Assembly (NCBI RefSeq): GCF_028735875.1
Contig: NZ_CP117834.1
Span: 603,501-667,500, forward strand
DNA length: 64,000 nt
From: Shouchella hunanensis
Lineage (GTDB): Bacteria > Bacillota > Bacilli > Bacillales > Bacillaceae_D
Reading direction: 5' to 3'
Numbering within the stretch: position 1 is the first letter of the stretch; every line of letters begins with the position of its first letter. Positions 45,277-55,131 of this stretch are shown piece by piece. The position numbers and the translations under genes are program-made. A model generated the notes under the pieces. That model was not told the DNA's origin and did no database searches. It was given only the letters and a program-made list of their open reading frames with translations.

Positions 45277-45305
45277 ATACTACCGTGTTGCGACTCTTTT
45301 GTCAA
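45277..45305 (-). promoter_or_regulatory. promoter of metNIQ
   Basis: TTGACA (45,300-45,305), 17-bp spacer, TAGTAT (45,277-45,282) on the minus strand, about 20 bp upstream of the riboswitch. Confidence 0.8.
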
Positions 45306-45336
45306 AACAAAATCTTACCATTTATTTTAATTCATA

Positions 45337-46251
45337 TTAGCTCTCTTCTTCTATCAATCCCTCTTCAACGAGGAATTCATAGGCAACGATGGCCACACTT
45401 TGCCTTTCAATATCAACTTGATAATTTAAGGCTCGCATTTTTTCACTATCAAGAATGTCCGCTAGTGGTTGCAACAACTGTTCAATTTCTGGATTGTCTT
45501 CAAATACATCTAAACGAATTTGTACAGCTGCATTATAAGGAGCAAAAAAGGTGTGATCGTCTTCTAAAATGATTTGGTCATAATCATCAATCCTTGCATC
45601 CGTTTCGTACCCCATTGCTACTTCTAATTCCTCATTGTACAACGCTTCGTACAATAACCCAGCATCCATGTATTCAATGTTTCCATTCCCAAATTCAAAT
45701 TCATATGTTTCTTGAAGACCTGGAAGACCATCCGCCCGATTGGCAAACGCGGCATCGGTACCCATCCGAATTTCACCTGGATTGTCTTTCACGTATTGAG
45801 CTAAATCAGACAACGACTGAATTTCTAACTCCTCCGCCTGTGCACGGTTCATGATGAGCGCGTACGTATTGTTCACATTTGAAATGTTCATCCAGTGTAG
45901 TCCATTCTCTCTGTCTACTTCTTGGAGTGTTTCGTATGCTTCTTCAGGATCTGTTATTGGCTCCATATTTAAATACGTTGCAATCGCTGTTCCAGTGTAC
46001 TCCCAAGACACATCCACTTGACCATTTTCTAAAGCAGAGCGAAGGACATTACTTCCTAAATTCTCTACTTGTCGAACCTGATATCCCGCATCTTCGAGAA
46101 TAAAATACGTCATTTCCGATAAAAGATATTGCTCTGTGAACGATTTAGCACCTATTGTGATACTGTCCCCGAAGCCTAAGTAGCTACAGCCGCTTAAGGA
46201 TACACCTAAGAGGACAACTGAACCGCTCATATAACGTCGTAACTTGTTCAT
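45337..46251 (-). CDS. glycine betaine/choline-type binding lipoprotein (OpuCC-like)
   Basis: 304 residues. Lipobox LSGCSY. OpuAC-like domain with IGAKSFTEQYLLSEM near 32-46, VSWEYTGTAIATYL and GYETDARIDDY; these mark the OsmF/OpuC group that binds quaternary ammonium solutes. Acidic overall. Last gene of the four-gene opu operon, 11 bp after the second permease. The ligand (betaine, choline, carnitine) is not decidable here. Confidence 0.86.
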   Translation of the reverse strand: MNKLRRYMSGSVVLLGVSLSGCSYLGFGDSITIGAKSFTEQYLLSEMTYFILEDAGYQVRQVENLGSNVLRSALENGQVDVSWEYTGTAIATYLNMEPITDPEEAYETLQEVDRENGLHWMNISNVNNTYALIMNRAQAEELEIQSLSDLAQYVKDNPGEIRMGTDAAFANRADGLPGLQETYEFEFGNGNIEYMDAGLLYEALYNEELEVAMGYETDARIDDYDQIILEDDHTFFAPYNAAVQIRLDVFEDNPEIEQLLQPLADILDSEKMRALNYQVDIERQSVAIVAYEFLVEEGLIEEES

Positions 46252-46262
46252 CTTTCTCCCCC

Positions 46263-47027
46263 TTATGCGGTTGCCGTCGTTTTTAAATGAGCTTGCTTTT
46301 TCGATACTCGCATACCTTTAGGCGTTAATAAGCGTTCAACGCCTCTTAGCAAATAATCAAAAAAGATCGCTAGCAGAGTAACTGGTACAGCACCAGAAAT
46401 AAGGTAGGAATTATCGTACAGTTCAATTCCAGTAAAAATCCACAGCCCTAGTCCGCCTCCGCCAATAAAATAGGCAAAAGCAGCAGTGCCGACATTTAAA
46501 ACAATGGCCGTTCTTAAACCACCGATAATAGCGTATGCCGCATTGGGAACTTCGACTTTAAAGAAAATGTCAATCGGCTTCATGCCCATTCCTCTACCAG
46601 CATCAATAAGATCAGGGTTTACTGAACTAAAACCAGCAGCTGCATTTCTGAAAATCGGAAGGACAGAGTAAATAAATAAGGCAAATACAGCTGGAACAAA
46701 GCCAATCCCTAAAATTCCAATCATCAGTGCCACAACGGCCAAACTCGGTATAGTTTGAGCTAAGTTGGCAACGTTTGACGTGATCCACTCTGCTCGTCGA
46801 AACTTTGGCCTCGTGACAAAAACAGCTAACGGTAGTGCTACTAAAACAGCTACTAACGACGATACGAGGACAAGCGCCACATGTTCGCCTAGCAGGCGCA
46901 AAAATTCACCTGACGATTCGTACAGATGTATATACATTCCTTCTGATGCTGTCCAGTAAAGAAAGACTGCCACTAATAAAAACAATAGTACCCGAACACA
47001 ATTTGTTACGATGGCTTGTGTCTTCAA
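46263..47027 (-). CDS. quaternary-amine ABC transporter permease (OpuCD-like)
   Basis: 254 residues, six hydrophobic segments. The permease loop (DAGRGMGMKPIDIFFKVEVPNA) is near 143-164 and the family motif NVGTAAFAYFIGGGGLG follows. It overlaps the ATPase gene by four bases. Forms the transmembrane pathway with the other permease. Confidence 0.86.
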   Translation of the reverse strand: MKTQAIVTNCVRVLLFLLVAVFLYWTASEGMYIHLYESSGEFLRLLGEHVALVLVSSLVAVLVALPLAVFVTRPKFRRAEWITSNVANLAQTIPSLAVVALMIGILGIGFVPAVFALFIYSVLPIFRNAAAGFSSVNPDLIDAGRGMGMKPIDIFFKVEVPNAAYAIIGGLRTAIVLNVGTAAFAYFIGGGGLGLWIFTGIELYDNSYLISGAVPVTLLAIFFDYLLRGVERLLTPKGMRVSKKQAHLKTTATA

Positions 47028-48019
47028 GCGATCACCGCCGCTTTGCTTTTTTGATTACCTAATTTCTGATGAAGGAACTGTTGGATTAGATCAATCGTAA
47101 TAGCACCACGTATATTGTCTTCGTCATCGTATACACAAACTTGTTCTGCTTCTTGGTTTAATAAGATAGAAAGGGTATTTTTCAAATCAGCATCTAAATG
47201 AATTTGTTTTGAATCAGCAATATCTTCTTGACATTCTAGTAAACCAATTTCTTTATTTAACTCATCAACGGTATGAAGACTAAGCATTTTAATGGCTCGG
47301 TCTTTTCCTATAAAATCAGAAACATACGTGCTAGATGGTTTCATTAAAATTTCTGATGGTGTACCATATTGCATAATTTCGCCTTCGCGCATTAAGACAA
47401 TCTTATCCGCCATCCGAATCGCTTCATCAATGTCATGACTAACAAACAAAATCGTCTTCTTCACTTTTCGCTGGATATCTAAAAACTCATCTTGAATATG
47501 TTCACGAATCAGTGGGTCAAGAGCTCCAAAAGGTTCGTCCATTAACATAATTGGTGGATCTGCTGCTAGTGCTCTTGCTACACCTACCCGCTGCTGTTGT
47601 CCACCAGAAAGCTCACTTGGATAACGTTTTCGAAATTCTTTTGGATCGAGTCCAACAAGCTTCATCAGTTCGTTGTACCGCTCTTTTTTCTTTTTACTGC
47701 CCCACTTTAATAAGTTTGGAACAACCATGACATTGTCTTCAATGGTCATGTTCGGAAACAACCCATTGCTTTGAATAACATAGCCGATCTTACGACGTAG
47801 TTCAATTGTATCCAGCGTTGAAATCGGTTCACCATCTATTTCAATATCACCTTCACTTAATGAAACCAACTTATTGACCATACGTAATAATGTTGTTTTT
47901 CCGCACCCTGATGGCCCTAAGAAAATAACAATCTCTCCATCATTAACATCAAAGGAAACATGATTCACTGCGTTTTTGTCACCAGTATACGTTTTAGTTA
48001 CCTCTTTAAATGAAATCAC
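47024..48019 (-). CDS. quaternary-amine ABC transporter ATPase (OpuCA-like)
   Basis: 331 residues. Walker A GPSGCGKTT near 35-43, signature LSGGQQQR, Walker B IMLMDEPFGALDP, FVSHD. After the ATPase core comes a CBS-like region (about 245-318; LSLHTVDELNKEIGLL, ICVYDDEDNIRGAIT-type VCVYDDEDNIRGA), which in OpuCA senses ionic strength or nucleotides. Lies between the two permease genes. Confidence 0.88.
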   Translation of the reverse strand: MISFKEVTKTYTGDKNAVNHVSFDVNDGEIVIFLGPSGCGKTTLLRMVNKLVSLSEGDIEIDGEPISTLDTIELRRKIGYVIQSNGLFPNMTIEDNVMVVPNLLKWGSKKKKERYNELMKLVGLDPKEFRKRYPSELSGGQQQRVGVARALAADPPIMLMDEPFGALDPLIREHIQDEFLDIQRKVKKTILFVSHDIDEAIRMADKIVLMREGEIMQYGTPSEILMKPSSTYVSDFIGKDRAIKMLSLHTVDELNKEIGLLECQEDIADSKQIHLDADLKNTLSILLNQEAEQVCVYDDEDNIRGAITIDLIQQFLHQKLGNQKSKAAVIA

Positions 48020-48032
48020 GTGTTATCCCCCT

Positions 48033-48689
48033 TTAGTGAGTTGCTCCTTTTGGTGTAAACCATTTCTGCAGTACTAGCAGAATGGTATCAGCGATAATTG
48101 CAAGTAAGGAAACGAGTACAGCACCAGCAACAATGGAATACATATCCCCTCGAGAAATCCCCTGTACAATCAATGAGCCTAGTCCCCCGGCACCAATAAA
48201 TGCAGCAATGACGCCAATACCAATATTCATGACAACTGCCGTACGAATACCTGCCATCATAACAGGCAATCCATTCGGTATTTCGACTTGAATTAAGCGC
48301 TGCATTTTTTTCATACCTAGTCCATTTGCTGCATCAATTACATTTGGATCTACATTTTTAATACCTGTATACGTATTACGAATAATAGGTAGAAGAGAGT
48401 AGAGTACAAGAGCTGTTAGTGCGGGGACAAAACCAATGCCGTGCCCAATAATGGAAAAGAACGGAATCATAATTCCAAAGAGAGCTAAGCTTGGAATCGT
48501 TAAAAGGATTGAAGCTGCTGCTAAAACCGTTTCAGCTAACGTGTCGTTCACTGTTAAATAAATACCTATACTAACACCAATAACAATAGCAATAAGAATC
48601 GCCATTCCAACAAGGATGATATGCTCCATCGTTAGGTTAAACATACTTGTGGAATTGATTTTTACAAATTCAATAAATTCGCTCAGTTG
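48033..48689 (-). CDS. quaternary-amine ABC transporter permease (OpuCB-like), CTG start
   Basis: 218 residues if started at CTG 48,689, which has AAAGGAGGG 8 nt upstream and gives the usual OpuCB opening (SEFIEFVKINSTSMFNLTMEH). The only in-frame start further upstream is a TTG at 48,758 inside the tatC terminator, which cannot be real. Six hydrophobic segments; loop DAANGLGMKKMQRLIQVEIPNG. First gene of the opu operon. CTG starts are rare in Bacillus, so expression may be weak. Confidence 0.85.
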   Translation of the reverse strand, partial: QLSEFIEFVKINSTSMFNLTMEHIILVGMAILIAIVIGVSIGIYLTVNDTLAETVLAAASILLTIPSLALFGIMIPFFSIIGHGIGFVPALTALVLYSLLPIIRNTYTGIKNVDPNVIDAANGLGMKKMQRLIQVEIPNGLPVMMAGIRTAVVMNIGIGVIAAFIGAGGLGSLIVQGISRGDMYSIVAGAVLVSLLAIIADTILLVLQKWFTPKGATH

Positions 48690-48746
48690 AGATCCCTCCT
48701 TTTTGTATAGCTTCTTTTTACCCACTCTCAGGTTCTTTGAAACAAG

Positions 48747-48780
48747 AAAAAACGACAAAATCTTTAAGATTTCGTCGTTT
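48747..48780 (-). terminator. terminator of the rex-tatA-tatC unit
   Basis: Minus-strand stem AAACGACGAAATCTT/AAGATTTTGTCGTTT (one mismatch) then TTTTTTC, placed at the tatC stop codon. Confidence 0.85.
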
Positions 48781-49588
48781 ACTGAGCTTCATTCGGTTGA
48801 GATTGTGCAGCTTGCTTGTGATGCTTTCGATACGTTGCTCTTGAAATGGCAATACTAATTTCATACAAAATAAGCATTGGTAGCGTGACTAGTAAATGTG
48901 ACATCAGTTCAGGTGGTGTAATTAAACCTGCAATCACTAATAGTACGAAATACGCGTATTTTCGAATCTTTGTTAGCAGCTGCGGAGTCACAATCCCGAG
49001 TCGCGTTAAAAACATAACCACAACTGGTAGCTGAAATAAAAAACCAAACGGTATGGTCAGCTGAAAGAGAAATGAAAAGTATTCGTTAATCCCATACATT
49101 TCATTAATGTCTAACCGATCTGCCATTGTACTCATAAAGGACATAACGTACGGAATGAGAATAAAATAGGCAAATGCAAAACCGGCTAACAAAAGAAAAA
49201 ATGAAATAGGAATGTAGGCAAGGGTCGCTTTTTGCTCCTCTTCCTTCAATCCAGGCGCAACAAATGCCCACAGCTGATACAAAATCACCGGTATAATTAA
49301 AACAAAGGCAACGAGCATTGCAAAGTTCACATAAATTCGCAAAGGATCCGTTAGCCGAAATGCATGAAACGGCATATCAGCAGCCAATGGCGCAGCTTGT
49401 AAATAAGATATAACAGGAACTGCGAGCATAAACCCTCCAATAAGGGCAATCACAAAAAAGACGAGGATCACAAGAACCCTGCGTCTTAATTCCACTGCGT
49501 GATCCATTATTGACATGTCTGAGAGAGGAATATTCTTTTTATGCTTTTTCTTTTTGAACATTTGCTGGCTTGTTGTCCTCATCATCAT
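48779..49588 (-). CDS. tatC: twin-arginine translocase subunit TatC
   Basis: 269 residues. The ATG at 49,588 has AAAAGG 8 nt upstream and overlaps the tatA end by 50 bp; a start at 49,516 would give the typical short opening [13 protein letters not shown] but has no ribosome site. Six membrane helices and [15 protein letters not shown] are typical. Recognises Tat signal peptides with TatA. Sits beside rex as tatAy/tatCy do in B. subtilis. fdhF has no Tat signal, so the cargo lies elsewhere. Confidence 0.93.
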   Translation of the reverse strand: MMMRTTSQQMFKKKKHKKNIPLSDMSIMDHAVELRRRVLVILVFFVIALIGGFMLAVPVISYLQAAPLAADMPFHAFRLTDPLRIYVNFAMLVAFVLIIPVILYQLWAFVAPGLKEEEQKATLAYIPISFFLLLAGFAFAYFILIPYVMSFMSTMADRLDINEMYGINEYFSFLFQLTIPFGFLFQLPVVVMFLTRLGIVTPQLLTKIRKYAYFVLLVIAGLITPPELMSHLLVTLPMLILYEISIAISRATYRKHHKQAAQSQPNEAQ

Positions 49589-49727
49589 CGGCTAAACCTT
49601 TTGTTGCATTTTTAAATTCTTTTAACGTACTACCTGCAGCTTTTCCAAACTCAGGTAGTTTTTTCGGTCCAAAGATAATTAATGCCACAATTGCGATGAT
49701 AATTAGACTTCCTCCTGATAATGGCAT
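49539..49727 (-). CDS. tatA: twin-arginine translocase subunit TatA
   Basis: 62 residues: one membrane helix ([22 protein letters not shown]), the FGPKKLPE hinge, an amphipathic helix ([16 protein letters not shown]) and an acidic tail. Forms the pore with TatC. 15 bp after the rex stop. Confidence 0.94.
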   Translation of the reverse strand: MPLSGGSLIIIAIVALIIFGPKKLPEFGKAAGSTLKEFKNATKGLADDDEDNKPANVQKEKA

Positions 49728-49742
49728 GTATAGAGCCTCCCT

Positions 49743-50378
49743 TTAAAGTGGATAGTGTTTTAAAAAATATACAAGCGCTTGCAATTCAATCGCAAGGTCA
49801 ATATGATGAACGCGAATATGTTCAGGTACAGATAATCGTACCGGTGTAAAATTAAGTATACCGCTAATTCCAGCTTCAACGAGCTTGTCCGCACTACTTT
49901 GTGCTTGTGAGGCAGGTACTGTTAAAACAGCAATTGATGTGTCCTTAATCCCTGCTTCTTCCAGCTTGTTCCAATCGTATATTGGAACGTCACCAATGGT
50001 TGTCCCGATCTTCTTTTCATCAACATCAAAGGCATGGGTCATGACGGTACTATTATTCTTAGAGAAATTGTATTGGAGCAACGCAGTCCCTAAGTTTCCG
50101 ACGCCGACAAGAATGACATTCGTTCTCTCATCTTGATCCAATGTATCTCGAAAAAAAGAGAGAAGATACTGTACATTGTACCCATAACCCTTCTTTCCTA
50201 ATGCACCAAAATAAGAGAAATCTCTACGTATTGTCGCTGAGTCGACTTTTAACGCTTGACTCAATTCCGTCGAAGATACTCGTTGCTTGCCTGATGTATG
50301 AAGATTCTCTAGAAACCGATAATAAAGCGGCAAGCGTTTTGCTGTTGCTTGAGGAATCTTTAGTTGGTCTGATTTCAT
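49743..50378 (-). CDS. rex: redox-sensing transcriptional repressor Rex
   Basis: 211 residues. Winged helix at the N-terminus ([26 protein letters not shown]), Rossmann motif [11 protein letters not shown] near 92-102 and the family's DWNKLEEAG segment. Represses fermentative and anaerobic genes at high NAD+/NADH. Divergent from the ABC-F gene; followed by tatA. I see no clear Rex operator in the shared 167-bp region. Confidence 0.95.
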   Translation of the reverse strand: MKSDQLKIPQATAKRLPLYYRFLENLHTSGKQRVSSTELSQALKVDSATIRRDFSYFGALGKKGYGYNVQYLLSFFRDTLDQDERTNVILVGVGNLGTALLQYNFSKNNSTVMTHAFDVDEKKIGTTIGDVPIYDWNKLEEAGIKDTSIAVLTVPASQAQSSADKLVEAGISGILNFTPVRLSVPEHIRVHHIDLAIELQALVYFLKHYPL

Positions 50379-50545
50379 GTCCGCCCCTTTCCGAGCATCA
50401 AGCTACATAAGCAACCTGCTTCCCCTCTATTGTACACCATTTTTCGTAAAATGAAAGAGCTGCCACCGAATGATTTGTTGTTGTTTGTTCGTTACTTGAT
50501 GTAAACTGGTGACAGATAGAAATCTGTAGCAAAGGTTGACGAACT

Positions 50546-52462
50546 ATGATTGTATTACAATGCGTAAACGTCTCAAAAGCATTTGGCGCTGAGCCAATTT
50601 TAGAAAATGTGAAAGTAGAAGTACAGACAAATGAACGTGTCGCTTTAGTAGGGCGTAATGGAGCGGGTAAATCAACACTACTTAAAATGATTGTCGGTGA
50701 GATGAGCATTGATTCAGGGGAAATTGTCATTCCAAAGACCGTCGAGATTGGCTATTTGTCCCAACATACCGATTTACGAACAAGTAAGACCATTTGGGAT
50801 GAAATGCTCAGTGTGTTTGCACCGCTTCTTAAAATGGAGCAACATCTACGTTATCTGGAGACACAAATGGCAACGGATATGCCCGAGCATGAATATACGA
50901 AGTTACTAAAAGAATATGATCAATTACAAAATGACTTTAAAGAACAAGGTGGCTATCAATACGAAGCAGATATACGCGGCGTTTTAGCTGGTCTTCACTT
51001 CCAGCAATTCGATTATGCAACGCCCATTTCTACCTTGTCAGGTGGTCAAAAAACAAGACTTGCTTTAGGAAAACTACTCTTGTCAAAGCCCGAGCTTCTC
51101 GTTCTCGATGAACCAACAAATCACTTGGACATGGTTACCCTTACGTGGTTGGAGAATTACTTGAATAGCTATCCTGGCTCGATTCTAGTCGTTTCCCATG
51201 ATCGCTTCTTTCTGGACCGATTAACCACAAAAGTTGTTGAACTGTCTCGTAACCAAACAACAACCTATCACGGAAACTACACGTATTATTTGGATGAAAA
51301 AGCAAAACGTTATGAGCAAGAACGTAAGCAATATGAGAAGCAGCAAGCGGAGATTGAAAAGCTTGAAACGTTTGTTGCCAAAAACTTAGTACGTGCTTCA
51401 ACAACGAAACGAGCACAAAGTCGTAGAAAACAGCTTGAAAAAATGGAGCGTCTCGATCGACCTCAAGGGGATGAAAAATCGGCTTCATTTGGCTTTGATA
51501 TCATTCGTCAATCTGGTAACGATGTCCTATCGATTCGTGATCTTGAAATAAAATACGGCGACCATACTGTATTTTCAAATATTGATCTCTCGTTAACAAG
51601 AGGAGAATCGGTTTGTTTACTAGGGGATAATGGGACCGGTAAAACGACATTGCTTAAAGCGGTCACAAAGCAGTTAACACCCGATTCAGGGAATATCTTA
51701 TTTGGTAGCAATGTATCCGTCGGTTATTATGATCAGGAACATGCTAAACTCCAAAGCAATAAAACCGTTTTACAAGAAGTATGGGACGAGTTTCCAGCAA
51801 CCATTGAAAAAGATATACGCAGTTTACTCGGTTTATTTTTATTTAGCGGAGATGACGTATTAAAAAGCGTTTCTTCATTAAGTGGTGGAGAAAAAGCTCG
51901 GGTGGCTCTTGCGAAACTTATGATGGTAAAAGCGAATTTGCTTATTCTCGATGAACCGACAAACCACTTAGATTTAGATTCAAAAGAAATGCTAGAAGCT
52001 GCTTTAATGGATTACCCAGGGACCATTCTCTTTGTCTCACATGACCGTTACTTTATTAATCGTATTGCTTCTCGTGTTGTTGAACTAGATCAGGGGAAAA
52101 CGACAAGTTACCTTGGTGATTACACGTATTATTCAGAGAAAAAGAAAGAAATGGCGGAACGTGCTGCGATAGAGGAAGAAAAAACAGCGCAATCACCACT
52201 TCGTACAGAACAAAAAGAAAAAACAAATTACCAACAAGATAAGGAAGCAAAACGAGCTGAACGACAAAAAGAAAGACGTATGAGTGCAATTGAAGAACAG
52301 CTAGAGAAACTTGAAACAGCGAATGCTGAACTTGAAGCACAACTACTTGAGCCAGAAGTATATTCTGATCATGTAAAAGCAAAAGACATTCAAGATCAGC
52401 TTTCTGCTAATGAAAACGAAATGGAACAACTTATGGAAGAATGGGAATCTCTTGAGCACTAA
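50546..52462 (+). CDS. ABC-F ribosome-associated ATPase (YdiF-like)
   Basis: 638 residues with two ABC modules and no membrane segments. Module 1: Walker A GRNGAGKST near 36-44, LSGGQKTRLALG, LLVLDEPTNHLDM. Module 2: GDNGTGKTT near 358-366, LSGGEKARVALA, LLILDEPTNHLD. A Lys/Arg/Gln-rich linker lies between, and the C-terminus (540-638) is a coiled coil. Full-length, non-resistance ABC-F protein of the YdiF group acting on the ribosome. The ydiF position beside rex agrees. Confidence 0.92.
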   Translation: MIVLQCVNVSKAFGAEPILENVKVEVQTNERVALVGRNGAGKSTLLKMIVGEMSIDSGEIVIPKTVEIGYLSQHTDLRTSKTIWDEMLSVFAPLLKMEQHLRYLETQMATDMPEHEYTKLLKEYDQLQNDFKEQGGYQYEADIRGVLAGLHFQQFDYATPISTLSGGQKTRLALGKLLLSKPELLVLDEPTNHLDMVTLTWLENYLNSYPGSILVVSHDRFFLDRLTTKVVELSRNQTTTYHGNYTYYLDEKAKRYEQERKQYEKQQAEIEKLETFVAKNLVRASTTKRAQSRRKQLEKMERLDRPQGDEKSASFGFDIIRQSGNDVLSIRDLEIKYGDHTVFSNIDLSLTRGESVCLLGDNGTGKTTLLKAVTKQLTPDSGNILFGSNVSVGYYDQEHAKLQSNKTVLQEVWDEFPATIEKDIRSLLGLFLFSGDDVLKSVSSLSGGEKARVALAKLMMVKANLLILDEPTNHLDLDSKEMLEAALMDYPGTILFVSHDRYFINRIASRVVELDQGKTTSYLGDYTYYSEKKKEMAERAAIEEEKTAQSPLRTEQKEKTNYQQDKEAKRAERQKERRMSAIEEQLEKLETANAELEAQLLEPEVYSDHVKAKDIQDQLSANENEMEQLMEEWESLEH

Positions 52463-52473
52463 TGAGGAAAGTT

Positions 52474-52508
52474 AAAAAGGCTTGGATCTCTCGATCCAAG
52501 CCTTTTTT
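52474..52508. terminator. bidirectional terminator between ABC-F and tsaD
   Basis: Stem AAAAAGGCTTGGATC/GATCCAAGCCTTTTT, loop TCTC. The right end touches the tsaD stop. Confidence 0.9.
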
Positions 52509-53514
52509 AAGCAAACGATTGTAGCGGCATACCAGGGCGACCGTTCATACTGAGACTCCCTCTTGCTCCACTTAACCACATTTGATGTGCGCAAGCCCCA
52601 ATCATAGCAGCATTATCGGTACATAAGTGTAAAGGGGGGATAACAAGTTCTACTTTATTCGCTAAACGTTCTTCTAGTGCTTGGCGTAATCCTTTATTTG
52701 CTGCAACGCCACCAGCTACTAATACTTGCTTTGGTTGAAATTCATTAAACGCTGTCACGGTACGTGTTACAAGCACATCGGTTACACTCTCTTGAAAGCC
52801 TTTCGCAAGGGCAGCTAAGTTCGTATCAATCCCTTTTTGCTGGTCATTGTGAATTCGATTCAACACGGCTGATTTTAGTCCACTAAAGCTAAAATCGTAA
52901 CTTCCTTTTTCGAGCCATGACCGAGGCAGTTCAATTTCTTCTGTCGCCTCTAAAGCTAATTTCTCCACATTCGGACCACCAGGATATGGTAGTTTCATCG
53001 CCCGAGCCGCTTTATCATACGCTTCACCTACTGCATCATCACGTGTTTGACCAATTGTTTCAAATACGCCATCTTCCTTCATTAAAATGAGTTCTGTATG
53101 CCCTCCAGAAGCAACGAGAGCCAACAAAGGAAATTTCATTGGTTGCACAAGTTGATTAGCGTAAATATGACCAGCAATATGATGAACGCCAATTAACGGA
53201 AGCTGGTGAGCAAACGAAATTGCTTTTGCGGTATGAATCCCGACAAGCAATGCACCAACCAAACCTGGTCCCTCTGTTACGGCTACCGCCGTTAAATCAG
53301 AAAACGTAACCTTTGCTTTCTCCAGGGCTTCTTCTACAACAGCGGTAACGGCTTCTACATGATGCCTAGAGGCTACTTCAGGGACAACCCCTCCGAATCT
53401 TGCATGACTTTCCATTTGAGTGGCAACGACATTTGCTACTATTGTCGTACCATCTTTAATCACAGCAGCTGCGGTTTCGTCACAACTGGTTTCAATTGCT
53501 AATATGATCGTCAT
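52507..53514 (-). CDS. tsaD: tRNA t6A synthesis protein TsaD (Gcp/YgjD)
   Basis: 335 residues. ASKHA fold with the metal motif [11 protein letters not shown] near 110-120, [12 protein letters not shown] at the N-terminus and [13 protein letters not shown]. Transfers threonylcarbamoyl to A37 of ANN-decoding tRNAs with TsaB and TsaE. Overlaps rimI by 23 bp. Last gene of the thiL-tsaE-tsaB-rimI-tsaD operon. Confidence 0.97.
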   Translation of the reverse strand: MTIILAIETSCDETAAAVIKDGTTIVANVVATQMESHARFGGVVPEVASRHHVEAVTAVVEEALEKAKVTFSDLTAVAVTEGPGLVGALLVGIHTAKAISFAHQLPLIGVHHIAGHIYANQLVQPMKFPLLALVASGGHTELILMKEDGVFETIGQTRDDAVGEAYDKAARAMKLPYPGGPNVEKLALEATEEIELPRSWLEKGSYDFSFSGLKSAVLNRIHNDQQKGIDTNLAALAKGFQESVTDVLVTRTVTAFNEFQPKQVLVAGGVAANKGLRQALEERLANKVELVIPPLHLCTDNAAMIGACAHQMWLSGARGSLSMNGRPGMPLQSFA

Positions 53515-53980
53515 TTAACCTCACCCACATTACCCATGCATCTTCTTGATTATCTGCATAATAATTTTTTCGAATTCCTACTCGTGAGAAACCTAATTTA
53601 TGATAAAGTCCTTGTGCAACCTCGTTCGATGCCCTTACTTCTAATGACAATGTCTGAGCATTTACCATCTTCAACCATTCCATAATGGAGCGAAGTAAGT
53701 ACTCACCATACGAATGACCTCGATGCTTTTTCAGTATAGCGATATTTGTAATTTGGACTTCATCTATCACTTTCCAAAGGCCGCAATAGCCAACGACCAT
53801 TTCATCCACTTCGAGCACAAAATAATAGGCATAATTATTTCGAACGAGTTCTGCTTCAAATGCTTCTCTCGTCCAAGGAGTCGTAAATGCTTCTGTTTCT
53901 ACTGTTAATACAGCATCAATGTCGAAAACATCCATCCTTCTAACTTGAACATTACGACTCGTTTCTTTGCTGCTGTGCAT
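53492..53980 (-). CDS. rimI: ribosomal protein S18 alanine N-acetyltransferase RimI
   Basis: 162 residues, GNAT fold: acetyl-CoA loop [17 protein letters not shown] near 88-104, [35 protein letters not shown] near the end. Acetylates the N-terminus of S18. Overlaps tsaB by 29 bp and tsaD by 23 bp. The usual company of tsaB and tsaD. Confidence 0.92.
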   Translation of the reverse strand: MHSSKETSRNVQVRRMDVFDIDAVLTVETEAFTTPWTREAFEAELVRNNYAYYFVLEVDEMVVGYCGLWKVIDEVQITNIAILKKHRGHSYGEYLLRSIMEWLKMVNAQTLSLEVRASNEVAQGLYHKLGFSRVGIRKNYYADNQEDAWVMWVRLNDDHISN

Positions 53981-54665
53981 GCTGCCAGTTCACCTCCGCT
54001 TCAGGTAAGCGGTGATAGTCTGGCGTGAATCCATGAACATTTTCCACAGGCTCTTTTTCTTGTGCGAGAGCACATAATGCCCCTGCACGCGCACTTGGTA
54101 CCGACTTTTGTGCAAATTGTGCTAGAGGACCAAGCTCCATTTCAATTTTTTCTCTGTGGAGAGCAACATCTTCACCAACAAATAAAATGGGTTGATCTTG
54201 TGTTCCAAGCTTTTCTAGCAAAGCGGTCAGTGTAAAATGACGTTCCTCTACTACTTCTTCTAGCGAACCATCGCACTTTGATTGATAAACCGCAGCAAAG
54301 GCTGTTCCTCTTCTCGCATCAATTAGAGGCACAACAAGACCATTAAAATAACATCCGACTTGCGCCATCATTTCAAGGGTCGAAACCGCAATTAACGGTA
54401 TATTTAACGACCATGCTAATGTTTTTGCTGTTGTAACGGCCATTCTTACACCTGTATATGATCCTGGCCCTTTTGCAACGGCAATCCCATCAAGGTCACT
54501 TGGCTTGATTTCTAAATCGTTTAACACATTTTCCACCGCAGGCATTAAGCGAAGTGCATGATTTTTCTTTAACGTTGTGGAATATTCTGCAATTACCACA
54601 CCATCTTTACTAACCGATACCCCTAATCGATAAGAAGACGTATCAATCCCTAATAACGTTGTCAT
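53952..54665 (-). CDS. tsaB: tRNA t6A synthesis dimerisation protein TsaB
   Basis: 237 residues. Degenerate ASKHA protein with LGIDTSSYRLGVSV, GIAVAKGPGSYTGVRMAVTTAKTLAW near 66-91 and a C-terminal VNWQHAQQQ. Binds TsaD to form the t6A core. Overlaps tsaE and rimI. Confidence 0.94.
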   Translation of the reverse strand: MTTLLGIDTSSYRLGVSVSKDGVVIAEYSTTLKKNHALRLMPAVENVLNDLEIKPSDLDGIAVAKGPGSYTGVRMAVTTAKTLAWSLNIPLIAVSTLEMMAQVGCYFNGLVVPLIDARRGTAFAAVYQSKCDGSLEEVVEERHFTLTALLEKLGTQDQPILFVGEDVALHREKIEMELGPLAQFAQKSVPSARAGALCALAQEKEPVENVHGFTPDYHRLPEAEVNWQHAQQQRNES

Positions 54666-55107
54666 TCATCCATTCCTCCAAACGCCTTAGATGTGATGAC
54701 CCTTGCGCCTGTATCAAGATGTCACGCTCTGTCTCACTACTTTTTTTGATGGTAAAGCTGAAGGAATGAGCTGGAAGTAAATCTTGGATGAGGTGTGCCC
54801 ATTCAATGACAGTCACGCCACTTCCTTCTATATATTCTTCAAGCCCAAGTTCGTCAGCTTCTTCTCCAACACGGTACACATCCATATGGTACAAAGGCAG
54901 TCGTCCTTCATACTCTTTAATAATAGTAAACGTAGGGCTTGTTATCATACGATCTACGCCAAGCCCTCTTCCTAAGCCTTTTACAAAATGAGTCTTTCCT
55001 GCCCCTAAGTCACCCGCCAGTAAAATACAGTCACTTGGCTTCAAATATGCAGCAAATGACGCGGCAAGTGCCATTGTATCTTCCACGGAAAATGACTTTA
55101 ATTCCAT
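54643..55107 (-). CDS. tsaE: tRNA t6A synthesis ATPase TsaE
   Basis: 154 residues from the ATG at 55,107 (AGGAG 10 nt upstream); starts at 55,125 (GTG) or 55,116 are possible but too close to their sites. P-loop AGDLGAGKTHF, SPTFTIIKEYEGRLPLYHMDVYR and IEWAHLI are typical. ATP hydrolysis supports the TsaB-TsaD cycle. Overlaps tsaB by 23 bp and begins 24 bp after the thiL stop. Confidence 0.92.
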   Translation of the reverse strand: MELKSFSVEDTMALAASFAAYLKPSDCILLAGDLGAGKTHFVKGLGRGLGVDRMITSPTFTIIKEYEGRLPLYHMDVYRVGEEADELGLEEYIEGSGVTVIEWAHLIQDLLPAHSFSFTIKKSSETERDILIQAQGSSHLRRLEEWMNDNVIRD

Positions 55108-55131
55108 TAACTGCATTCTCCTCACACCCCA

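Noticed and set aside
48690..48758. N-terminal extension of the first opu permease to 48,758
   Set aside because: The start would lie inside the tatC terminator hairpin and has no ribosome site.
50379..50545. Rex operator between rex and the ABC-F gene
   Set aside because: No TTGTGAA-N4-TTCACAA-like palindrome was found there.
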